Below, one piece after another: positions 30,176 to 35,845 of a stretch of 35,845 nt of DNA. Both the position numbers and the translations under genes were made by a program. The stretch comes from JBFKMV01 sp041629655 (GTDB lineage: Bacteria > Acidobacteriota > Polarisedimenticolia > Polarisedimenticolales > Polarisedimenticolaceae). The notes under the pieces are model-generated. The model was not told the origin of the DNA, searched no databases, and worked only from the letters and a program-made list of their open reading frames with translations. Location: contig JBFKMV010000029.1 of assembly GCA_041629655.1 (NCBI GenBank), positions 1-35,845 of the forward strand, given 5' to 3'. How positions within the stretch are numbered: position 1 is the stretch's first letter; each line of letters starts with the position of its first letter.

Positions 30176-31192
30176 ATGCGATCGAGACTCACGCGGTGGC
30201 TGGTCGTGGTATCGCTTGCCTTCCTGGCGGTGCTGGGGGCGGCCACGCTGCTCGAGGTCGCCAGCCGGCTGCTCGGACTGGGTGATCCCGTTCTCTACTA
30301 CAATGCCGCATGGGGCGGTATCCGCCCGCTGCCCGATCAGCGCATCCAACGCGCTGCGGCCACCGTGACGATCGACAACGACGGGTTTCGCTCCGCGCGC
30401 CCCGCTGAGCCCGGCGCCCTGCGCGTGCTGTACCTCGGGGACTCGGTGACCTGGGGCGGGACGCGACTGTCCGACGGCGAGCTCTTTCCCGAGATAGCCG
30501 CGGACGTCCTCCGCGAGACCGGCCAAAGCGTGTATGCCATGAACGCGGGCGTCAACGGTACCGCGCTGATGAACCATGCCGAGTTGTTACTCCACCTGGA
30601 CCCGAGGGTCGACGCGGTAGTCTGGCTGTTTCCGTGGGGAGACGTGACCCGCAGCTATGCCACCGTGGGGTTCCTGTGGCCGGCCCGCTTCAAGCCCAAG
30701 CTCGCGCTCGTCGAGGCCGGCGACCATCTGGTGCGCGCCTACTGGCTGCATGGGTTCCGCGAGCTCCCCGAGCGAGGCAGTCTCGAACCGGGGGAGCCGC
30801 TGTTTCCCCCAGGATACGAGCAATTCTTCGAGCGCGAAGGAGAGCGGCGCCGCGCCCGAAACCTCGGAGCCCTGAGGGACGGGGTCGCGTCGAACCTCGA
30901 GAAAGGAGTTCCGACGATCGTCGGTGTGACGCCGTACTTCGACGGCCGGCAGCTCCAGCCCCTGCCGGAGGAGGCCCGGCAGCTCTTACGGTCGCTGGCC
31001 GCAGATGGAATCCCCGTCCTGGACGTCCACGGCGCCATGCTCGGCTCGGGGCGCCGACTACAAACGCTGTTCACCGATCCGGTGCATCTGTCGCGTGAAG
31101 GACATCGAGTCGTCGGGCTGGCACTGGGCGAGCTTCTGCTGGACGGGCTGGAGGCGGGCTGGCCCGCGTCGCGAGCGCCAAGAGCACGATGA
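30176..31192 (+). CDS. Membrane-anchored SGNH/GDSL-type hydrolase or acyltransferase-like protein
   Basis: A 338-residue protein with an N-terminal membrane anchor or signal (8-27, RWLVVVSLAFLAVLGAATLL) and an SGNH fold. Block I is YLGDSVTWGG with the nucleophile Ser90, and block V is DPVHLS with Asp301 and His304. Block II/III residues NAGVNGTALMNHAELLL (Gly, Asn) are also present. Such proteins add or remove acetyl or acyl groups on bacterial glycans in the periplasm. The ATG at 30176 has GGAG and GGAGG elements upstream. The coding 3' end overlaps the convergent wzy-like gene by 122 bases. Codons are less GC-biased (TTA and ATA occur). Confidence 0.85.
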   Translation: MRSRLTRWLVVVSLAFLAVLGAATLLEVASRLLGLGDPVLYYNAAWGGIRPLPDQRIQRAAATVTIDNDGFRSARPAEPGALRVLYLGDSVTWGGTRLSDGELFPEIAADVLRETGQSVYAMNAGVNGTALMNHAELLLHLDPRVDAVVWLFPWGDVTRSYATVGFLWPARFKPKLALVEAGDHLVRAYWLHGFRELPERGSLEPGEPLFPPGYEQFFEREGERRRARNLGALRDGVASNLEKGVPTIVGVTPYFDGRQLQPLPEEARQLLRSLAADGIPVLDVHGAMLGSGRRLQTLFTDPVHLSREGHRVVGLALGELLLDGLEAGWPASRAPRAR

Positions 31193-32603
31193 TCGGAGCC
31201 AGGTACGCGATGGCGCTCATCAGCGCGCCACGAAGCAGCAGGAACTGATAGGCTGCCACGATGGGTGCCAGGAAGCGTCCCAGGGTCCGCCACACGCGCG
31301 TGTCCAGCCACACCCGTTCCACGGCACCGACTAGCGCCCCGTACAGAAGAAAAACGAAGAAGACCAGCGGCACCCCGGCGTCGAGGTAGGCCTCGCCCCA
31401 AAGAGGCATGGCCAGATTGACGTGGCTGTATCCCATGGTCTCGGCGACCATCTCGCCGGAAGAGAGTGGCTTTCCGGGCCAGAAGCGCCGCGGCACCCAG
31501 AACAGTGCCGCTCCCAGCATCTGTTGCCCGTGGGTGTGTCCGTTCTGCTGGACGTGAACGATGCCGTTCATCAACTGCTGGAAGGCATCGTAATCCCCTT
31601 TCTTGACAAGCGGTTCCAGGCCCGTGAAGTGGAAGCGGTCGAGATTCACTTCGACGCGGAACACATCCGCGTAGGGAAACACCACGAGCAGCATGATCGT
31701 GAGGACGACCGTCCACGAGGCGAAGGAGAGCCGGCGATGCCACGACATGGTGATGAACAGTAGACTCAACACGATCGTGCCGAACCAGTAACGGGCCGAG
31801 TTGACGGGATTGCTGACCAGCGCCGTGATCGCGCCGTTCAGGAGCAACAGCATCCAGAAGAACGCCTTGAAGTGCGTGCTGAACTGATGGCGCCGCTTGA
31901 GCCACTGGCCCCACAACAGGTACAACGCGATAAACGGCGGCACCACCAGCAGCTTGGAAACGATGTGGAGGCGCTCTCGATACTCGGTGGCCACGCTCGA
32001 TTCCAGCGTGAGGTACACGTCGCGCCGAGAGGCGAGGAAGACCTCAACGCCGCCCAGTAGCAGGATGATGATCACCGACCCGGTTATGGCAACAACGCTG
32101 ACCGCGAGGCTTCGTGTCAGGTCCACGCGGCGGTTGCGGAGTATCGCGCTGACGCGGTCGAGGCCAGGCGGTCCGCGGCGAAGCCGCGAGCCGCACTCGT
32201 ATCCCAAGAAACCGATGAACACGAGGATGAACGCCATGGCCACCGTGCCGTCGGAATACAGACCGCCGTACGGGAACTCTCCACTGGTGAACTGCGCGAG
32301 CGGAGCGATGCCGAGCCAAGCGTAGCTGAACATCCAGAATGTCAGCCCGAGAATCCGCGGCGCCCCGCGAAACGCCATCCATGCGAGGCGGATGCTGCAA
32401 TACAGCACGACTGCCCATGCGAGCGCCGCCGGCAGCATCGAGGCAGCGCCTGCGTCCGAGTTTTTCCAGACGAGCCACAACGGGATCACGACGCCGAGCA
32501 GGAAAAACAGGTAGAAGGCGAGCAGAAACGGCCCGTGATCGGCCCCCCCGCTCGTCCGTTCTGGCCGCGGTGCTCCGCCCGGACGCGCCGTCATCGCGGA
32601 CAT
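31071..32603 (-). CDS. Wzy-like polysaccharide polymerase
   Basis: A 510-residue inner-membrane protein with about 11 to 12 helices (for example LAFYLFFLLGVVIPLWLVW, AMAFILVFIGFLGYECG, VVAITGSVIIILLLGG, FFWMLLLLNGAITALVS) and a large loop before the last helices containing VPRRFWPGKPLSSGEMVAETMGY. The pattern NPVNSARYWFGTIVLSLLFI, then the PRRFWP loop and GEAYLDAGVP, is that of O-antigen polysaccharide polymerases. It would join repeat units at the periplasmic face. Two ATGs (32603, 32594) are possible starts, the first inside a hairpin. No good ribosome binding site is seen. The C-terminal 40 codons overlap the SGNH gene. It is downstream of the initiating transferase gene by 76 bases. Confidence 0.88.
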   Translation of the reverse strand: MSAMTARPGGAPRPERTSGGADHGPFLLAFYLFFLLGVVIPLWLVWKNSDAGAASMLPAALAWAVVLYCSIRLAWMAFRGAPRILGLTFWMFSYAWLGIAPLAQFTSGEFPYGGLYSDGTVAMAFILVFIGFLGYECGSRLRRGPPGLDRVSAILRNRRVDLTRSLAVSVVAITGSVIIILLLGGVEVFLASRRDVYLTLESSVATEYRERLHIVSKLLVVPPFIALYLLWGQWLKRRHQFSTHFKAFFWMLLLLNGAITALVSNPVNSARYWFGTIVLSLLFITMSWHRRLSFASWTVVLTIMLLVVFPYADVFRVEVNLDRFHFTGLEPLVKKGDYDAFQQLMNGIVHVQQNGHTHGQQMLGAALFWVPRRFWPGKPLSSGEMVAETMGYSHVNLAMPLWGEAYLDAGVPLVFFVFLLYGALVGAVERVWLDTRVWRTLGRFLAPIVAAYQFLLLRGALMSAIAYLAPIIVLLALATRASPPPARPAEARPVPARRLDVLHATDAPDR

Positions 32604-32614
32604 GCGTGTCCGCG
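32595..32614 (-). promoter_or_regulatory. Hairpin enclosing the wzy-like start codon
   Basis: CGCGGACA and TGTCCGCG form a perfect 8-bp stem with a 4-base loop. On the minus-strand transcript the first ATG (32603) lies at the loop-stem junction, while a second in-frame ATG (32594) follows directly after the stem. It could attenuate translation or end transcription from the upstream gene. Confidence 0.45.
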
Positions 32615-32679
32615 TGAGGCCCGCTTCGCCGTCCCGGAGACGCATGCCGGCACCGCGGGGTGCGAGACCGGGCCGCGGG

Positions 32680-34134
32680 TCAGTACGCACCCTTCCGCTT
32701 CAGCACCGCCGGGACCGTCCGCGCGATGATCGACAGGTCGGTCGCCACCGAGTGGTTGCCGACGTAATCCAGGTCGAGGAACGCGCGTTCCGGATAACGG
32801 ATGCGGCTGCGGCCGCTGACCTGCCAGTGCCCGGTCAGACCGGGCCGCACCGAGAGGTACAGGTCGGCGTACGGCTCGTACTGCGCCAGCTCCTGCGGCA
32901 CGATCGGCCGCGGACCGACCAGCGTCATGTCGCCGCGCAGCACGTTCCACAGCTGGGGCAGCTCGTCCAGGCTCGTCCGCCGCAGCCACCGCCCCAGCGC
33001 CGAGATCCGCGGGTCCTGGTCTTCCGGCAGCTTGTAGTCGTTGGCCAGGTAGCGTGCGTACAGCTCGGCGTCGGCCCGCAGCAGGCGCTCGGCGTCGGTC
33101 CGCATCGAGCGGAACTTGAACAGTCGGAACCGCCGGCCGCCGAGACCGAGCCGCTCGTGCTTGAACAGCGCCGGCCCCGGATCGGAGAGCCGGATCGCGA
33201 GGGCGATCGCCAGCATCAGCGGCCACGCCAGCAGCAGCGCGCCGCCGGCCACCACCACGTCGATCGTGCGCTTCATCCCCGCCCGCACCTCGTCCCGCGG
33301 CATCGGCCCGTACGAGATCAACGGGACCCCGTCGAACTGGGTCACCCGGCCCAGCACCCCGTTCCTCCCGGTGCTCAGCGTGGAGACCAGCGAGACGACG
33401 CGGCCGCGCTCGATCAGTCGCTGGGCCACCGGCGCCAGCGCGGCCATCTCCTGTGCCGAGCCGACGATGAACACCTCTTCGATCCGGTGCCGCTTCAGCA
33501 CCGCGTCGAGCTGCTCGACGCGACCGAGCACCGGGGGCCCCTCCGCGGCATCCCCGGCCTCGTCGGACAGGACCAGGCCCGCCAGGTGGTACCCGGTCCT
33601 TCGCGCGCGCCGGATCACGTCGGCAAACCACAGCGCGGGACGCGCCGCGCCGATCACCAGCGCGTGCCTGCGGTGACGCACGTCGCGCCGCAGGCGCCGC
33701 AGTGCCGCGATCACGAGGGCGTGCTTGCCCGACAGCAGCACCAGCGCCGTGACGTAGAAGTAGGCCACGAACAGCCGGCTGATCGCGTACATCTTCAACG
33801 CGAACACCGCCGCCCCGGTGGCCAGCATGCACAGCACCAGACCCTTTGCGTAGGTGCCCAGCACGCGCTCGGCCGCGTCGAGGTCGCCCCCGCGATACAG
33901 CCGCGAGCGCCGCAGGTACACGACCCAGGCGGTCAGGTTGACGATCAGCAGCAGCGCGTAATCGGATCGCGCCGCGGCCTCGCCGGTCAGCGGGATCGAC
34001 GGGATCCGCGACAGCAGCGGCAGCGAGTCGTGGAACATCCGCAGCAGGTAGGCGGCGATGAAGGAGACGGTGATGGACAGCGCGTCGAGGGCGAGCAGCG
34101 ACCGCTCCCGTGTCCGGACCCGTTCGTCGAACAA
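32680..34134 (-). CDS. Undecaprenyl-phosphate sugar phosphotransferase (WbaP/WcaJ-like polyprenyl glycosylphosphotransferase)
   Basis: A 484-residue initiating enzyme that transfers a sugar-1-phosphate to undecaprenyl phosphate. The N-terminal half has four membrane helices (about 10-120) followed by a Rossmann-like CoA-binding domain (HALVIGAARPALWFADVIRRA, EEVFIVGSAQEMA). The C-terminal catalytic domain has the helix KRTIDVVVAGGALLLAWPLML, PGPALFKHERLGLGGRRFRLFKFRSM, the RTSLDELPQLWNVLRGDM motif and VGPRPIVPQEL, all standard for this family. I place the start at TTG 34134, preceded by GAGGGG at 8 bases. The frame is open far upstream, but no homology is seen there. It lies 76 bases before the wzy-like gene. 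Confidence 0.94.
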   Translation of the reverse strand: MFDERVRTRERSLLALDALSITVSFIAAYLLRMFHDSLPLLSRIPSIPLTGEAAARSDYALLLIVNLTAWVVYLRRSRLYRGGDLDAAERVLGTYAKGLVLCMLATGAAVFALKMYAISRLFVAYFYVTALVLLSGKHALVIAALRRLRRDVRHRRHALVIGAARPALWFADVIRRARRTGYHLAGLVLSDEAGDAAEGPPVLGRVEQLDAVLKRHRIEEVFIVGSAQEMAALAPVAQRLIERGRVVSLVSTLSTGRNGVLGRVTQFDGVPLISYGPMPRDEVRAGMKRTIDVVVAGGALLLAWPLMLAIALAIRLSDPGPALFKHERLGLGGRRFRLFKFRSMRTDAERLLRADAELYARYLANDYKLPEDQDPRISALGRWLRRTSLDELPQLWNVLRGDMTLVGPRPIVPQELAQYEPYADLYLSVRPGLTGHWQVSGRSRIRYPERAFLDLDYVGNHSVATDLSIIARTVPAVLKRKGAY

Positions 34135-34235
34135 ACCGTGTACCCCTCGTCGGCGGACCTCACATCTTACACCCGGGGGACGAGGCGGGGGCCCTGGACG
34201 GGGGACGCTGGGGAGCGAAGACGGAGCGAAACCGG

Positions 34236-35471
34236 TCAGTCGAGCCCGAGCGCCTGTTTGACCCGTCCGGCCAGCTCGGCGAGCGTGTAGGGCTTCTGCA
34301 GCATGTGGCTCCCCGGCTCGGGGGCCAGGTGACCGGGCAGGCCGCGCGTGTCGTAGCCGGTGGTGTAGAGCACGCGTAGCCCTTCGTCGCGCCGGCGGAG
34401 GCTCTCGGCCAGCTCGCGACCGGTGCGGCCCGGCAGCACCATGTCGGTCAGCAGCAGGTCGATGCGCGGGCCGTCGCCGTCGAACAGCCGCTCGGCCTCG
34501 GAGGCCGACGAGGCGGCCAGCACCCGGAAACCCTGGCCGGCCAACGCCGTCTCCGCCAGCTCGCGGATCATCTCCTCGTCCTCGACGAGCAGCACCGTCG
34601 GCGGCGCGTCCGGCGCGGCCGCGGCGGCGCGGGGAGCGACGTCGCCCCGCGGCGCCGGGGTGTCCGCGGCGGGCAGCAGCACGCGGAACACGGTGCCCTC
34701 GCCGGGATGGCTCTCGACGTTGATGTAGCCCCGGTGCTGCTTGATGATGCCGTAGACCACCGACATGCCGAAGCCGGGGTCGGCGGCGGCGCCCGCGGGA
34801 GCGCCGACCGGCTCGAAGATGTGCGGCTGGTCGGCGTACGGGATCCCCCGGCCCGAGTCGCGCACCTCGACCTGCGCGTAGCGGCCGGGCCGCGTCCACG
34901 GGTGCCGCGCCAGCAGCTCGCGGTCCAGCTCCAGCTCGGCGACGCGAACCGACAGCCGGCCCCCCTCGGGCGAGGCCAGCTGCGCGTTGAGCATCAGGTT
35001 GATCAGCGCCTGCACGATCTGGTCGGGGTCGGCGTGGACCGGACACACAGTCGGATCGATCTCGGCTTCCAGATCGAACTCCGGAGGCAGCGAGGCCCGC
35101 ACGGTCGCGAGGGCGCTCCGGACCACCTCGGGCAGCTCGACCCGTCGCGGCTCGAAGCGGTCGGGGCGGCTGACCTCGAGCAGCCGACGCGTCAGGGCCG
35201 CGGCACGCTCGGTGCAGCGACGGGCGCGCTCGAGGCAGGCGGCCAGCTCCGGGCCGTTCCCGGCGGCCTCCCCCGCACGATCGAGATGGCCCTCGAGAGC
35301 CGTCAGGACGTTGTTGAAATCGTGCGCCAGTCCCCCCGCCAGCCGTCCCAGCAGACCGTGGCGTCCGGCGCGGGCCGACCCGGGCCGTCGGAGTCCGGGC
35401 GAGCCGGAGCCGTGCGACCGGGGCCGTCGACGAGCAGGTGATTTGGGCCGGTCGCCGTGTAAATCGTTCAC
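34236..35471 (-). CDS. Soluble hybrid histidine kinase with C-terminal receiver domain
   Basis: A 411-residue protein. Residues 1-38 are basic, Pro/Arg/Gly-rich and have no sensor domain or membrane helix. The HisKA H-box GGLAHDFNNVLTALEGHL has His50. The HATPase_c domain shows the N-box NLMLNAQ (Asn162), G1 DSGRG (205-209), G2 GFGMSVVYGIIKQHRG (233-248) and GEGTVFRVLLP. A receiver domain (about 292-408) has acidic Glu297-Asp298-Glu299, phospho-acceptor Asp343 (LLTDMVLPG) and Lys393. It resembles NtrB-type kinases of the HDxxNN group. The GTG start at 35471 lies 3 bases after GGGGGA. The output regulator is unknown. It probably governs the adjacent polysaccharide locus. Confidence 0.92.
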   Translation of the reverse strand: MNDLHGDRPKSPARRRPRSHGSGSPGLRRPGSARAGRHGLLGRLAGGLAHDFNNVLTALEGHLDRAGEAAGNGPELAACLERARRCTERAAALTRRLLEVSRPDRFEPRRVELPEVVRSALATVRASLPPEFDLEAEIDPTVCPVHADPDQIVQALINLMLNAQLASPEGGRLSVRVAELELDRELLARHPWTRPGRYAQVEVRDSGRGIPYADQPHIFEPVGAPAGAAADPGFGMSVVYGIIKQHRGYINVESHPGEGTVFRVLLPAADTPAPRGDVAPRAAAAAPDAPPTVLLVEDEEMIRELAETALAGQGFRVLAASSASEAERLFDGDGPRIDLLLTDMVLPGRTGRELAESLRRRDEGLRVLYTTGYDTRGLPGHLAPEPGSHMLQKPYTLAELAGRVKQALGLD

Positions 35472-35495
35472 GGTTCCCCCAACGACGTCGGGAGA

Positions 35496-35524
35496 AGTAT
35501 AAGTACCCGGTCAAATAGTTTCAA
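35496..35524 (-). promoter_or_regulatory. Promoter P1 of the hybrid histidine kinase gene
   Basis: On the minus strand TTGAAA (35524-35519) and TATACT (35501-35496) are separated by exactly 17 bases. The match is one of the best in the window, and the -10 box is 24 bases before the GTG start. Confidence 0.7.
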
Positions 35525-35525
35525 G

Positions 35526-35535
35526 ATCAATTGAT
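35526..35535. promoter_or_regulatory. Perfect palindrome ATCAATTGAT next to P1
   Basis: A 10-base palindrome lies immediately upstream of the P1 -35 box. It is flanked by an outer inverted pair GTTTCA (35518-35523) and TGAAAC (35541-35546). It is a plausible operator in an otherwise GC-rich genome; no regulator is identified. Confidence 0.4.
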
Positions 35536-35543
35536 GGCCCTGA

Positions 35544-35572
35544 AACATACATACTTATTGAAGTAGTTTGAA
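35544..35572 (-). promoter_or_regulatory. Second promoter-like element P2 upstream of P1
   Basis: On the minus strand TTCAAA (35572-35567) and TATGTT (35549-35544) are 17 bases apart. The -35 part lies in a 12-base segment that repeats the P1 segment with 10 of 12 identities, 48 bases away. The inverted repeat TACTT-ATTG-AAGTA (35552-35565) lies in its spacer. Confidence 0.45.
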
Positions 35573-35627
35573 TTTCGGGGTTGCCGTGCCCGGGAACCTC
35601 TGACGCCCGGCTACCGACCGGGGTTTC

Positions 35628-35657
35628 TTGACGCTTCGCCGACCCCGGGCCTAGACT
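35628..35657 (+). promoter_or_regulatory. Promoter of the rightmost gene, giving a near-leaderless transcript
   Basis: TTGACG (35628-35633) and TAGACT (35652-35657) are 18 bases apart. The -10 box ends only 9 bases before the ATG at 35667, so transcription would begin within about 3 bases of it, and no ribosome binding site is present. Confidence 0.5.
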
Positions 35658-35666
35658 GCCCGGCCC

Positions 35667-35845
35667 ATGCGCCTCCCGCCCCTGCGCTGGCTCCTCGTCC
35701 TCGTCCTGGCGCCGTTCCCGGCTCTAGCCGGGGAGAGCAAGCTCGAGCCGCCGGAGCTGGACCGGTACCTCCGCTGGGGTCCCGTCCGCGCGCGGCCCGG
35801 TCTGACGGTCACCAATCTCGGCTACGACGACAACATCCTGGTCAA
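35667..35845 (+). CDS. Start of a probable outer-membrane beta-barrel protein (partial at right edge)
   Basis: The 59 visible codons begin MRLPPLRWLLVLVLAPFPALAGE, a signal peptide with AxA cleavage, followed by KLEPPELDRYLRWGPVRARPGL and TVTNLGYDDNILV. The segment GPVRARPGLTVTNLGYDDN resembles, as I recall, the N-terminus of EPS-locus outer-membrane barrels, where a strand with an N-D-D-N turn starts the barrel. With only the first 59 residues this is tentative. It is divergent from the histidine kinase gene across a 195-base gap that contains the tandem promoter island. Confidence 0.55.
   Translation, partial: MRLPPLRWLLVLVLAPFPALAGESKLEPPELDRYLRWGPVRARPGLTVTNLGYDDNILV

Overview
The window is a high-GC bacterial chromosome segment with short intergenic gaps. 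It carries sigma70-like promoters, many TPR/HEAT-repeat envelope proteins, GTG and TTG starts, a divergent YchF-type GTPase, selA, and small carboxypeptidase-regulatory-like (CarbRL) membrane proteins. This mix suggests a Gram-negative, non-proteobacterial or deltaproteobacterial-like lineage, with Acidobacteriota as my best guess and Myxococcota-type bacteria as the alternative. No 16S rRNA or species marker is present, so the assignment is inference.

Bases 1-13,980 are mostly housekeeping. At the left edge are the start of an exported protein and a tRNA-Pro(TGG)/tRNA-Arg(CCG) pair with its own promoter. Then come a YchF-like GTPase, selA (selenocysteine synthesis), an MXAN_5187-like protein, an exported TPR protein, a phospholipase C-like exported protein, purH, two membrane TPR proteins with a small YHS-like cysteine protein, rlmN, an SDR/FabG-like reductase, a HEAT-repeat lipoprotein coupled to an unknown protein, and a small TPR protein closed by a strong intrinsic terminator.

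Bases 14,000-35,845 form a large exopolysaccharide/capsule locus of the Wzx/Wzy type. It encodes a DegT-family sugar aminotransferase, two related CarbRL-TM proteins flanking pyrE, a Wzc-like chain-length tyrosine kinase, an O-antigen ligase/polymerase-like protein fused to TPRs, three GT4 glycosyltransferases, two methyltransferases (one FkbM type), a Wzx-like flippase, a sulfotransferase, an SGNH esterase/acyltransferase-like protein, a Wzy-like polymerase, a WbaP-like initiating phosphoglycosyltransferase, a soluble histidine kinase-receiver hybrid and the start of a probable outer-membrane beta-barrel protein. Read together, these genes would activate a sugar phosphate on undecaprenyl phosphate, extend and decorate the repeat unit (amino, methyl, sulfo and possibly acyl groups), flip it, polymerise it and export it under kinase control.

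The locus is a mosaic. The glycosyltransferase block (about 23.5-26.6 kb) and the SGNH/Wzy pair (about 30.1-32.6 kb) use visibly less GC-biased codons than their surroundings. A methyltransferase remnant sits between two operons. The most unusual signals are an AT-rich island with duplicated promoter-like elements before the kinase gene (35.5 kb), interlocked promoters between selA and its neighbour, the twin CarbRL-TM proteins, and a long convergent coding overlap between the SGNH and wzy-like genes. No IS element, prophage, CRISPR array or rRNA was seen. No gene-free stretch exceeds 300 bases; the longest (26,573-26,868) holds the methyltransferase remnant.
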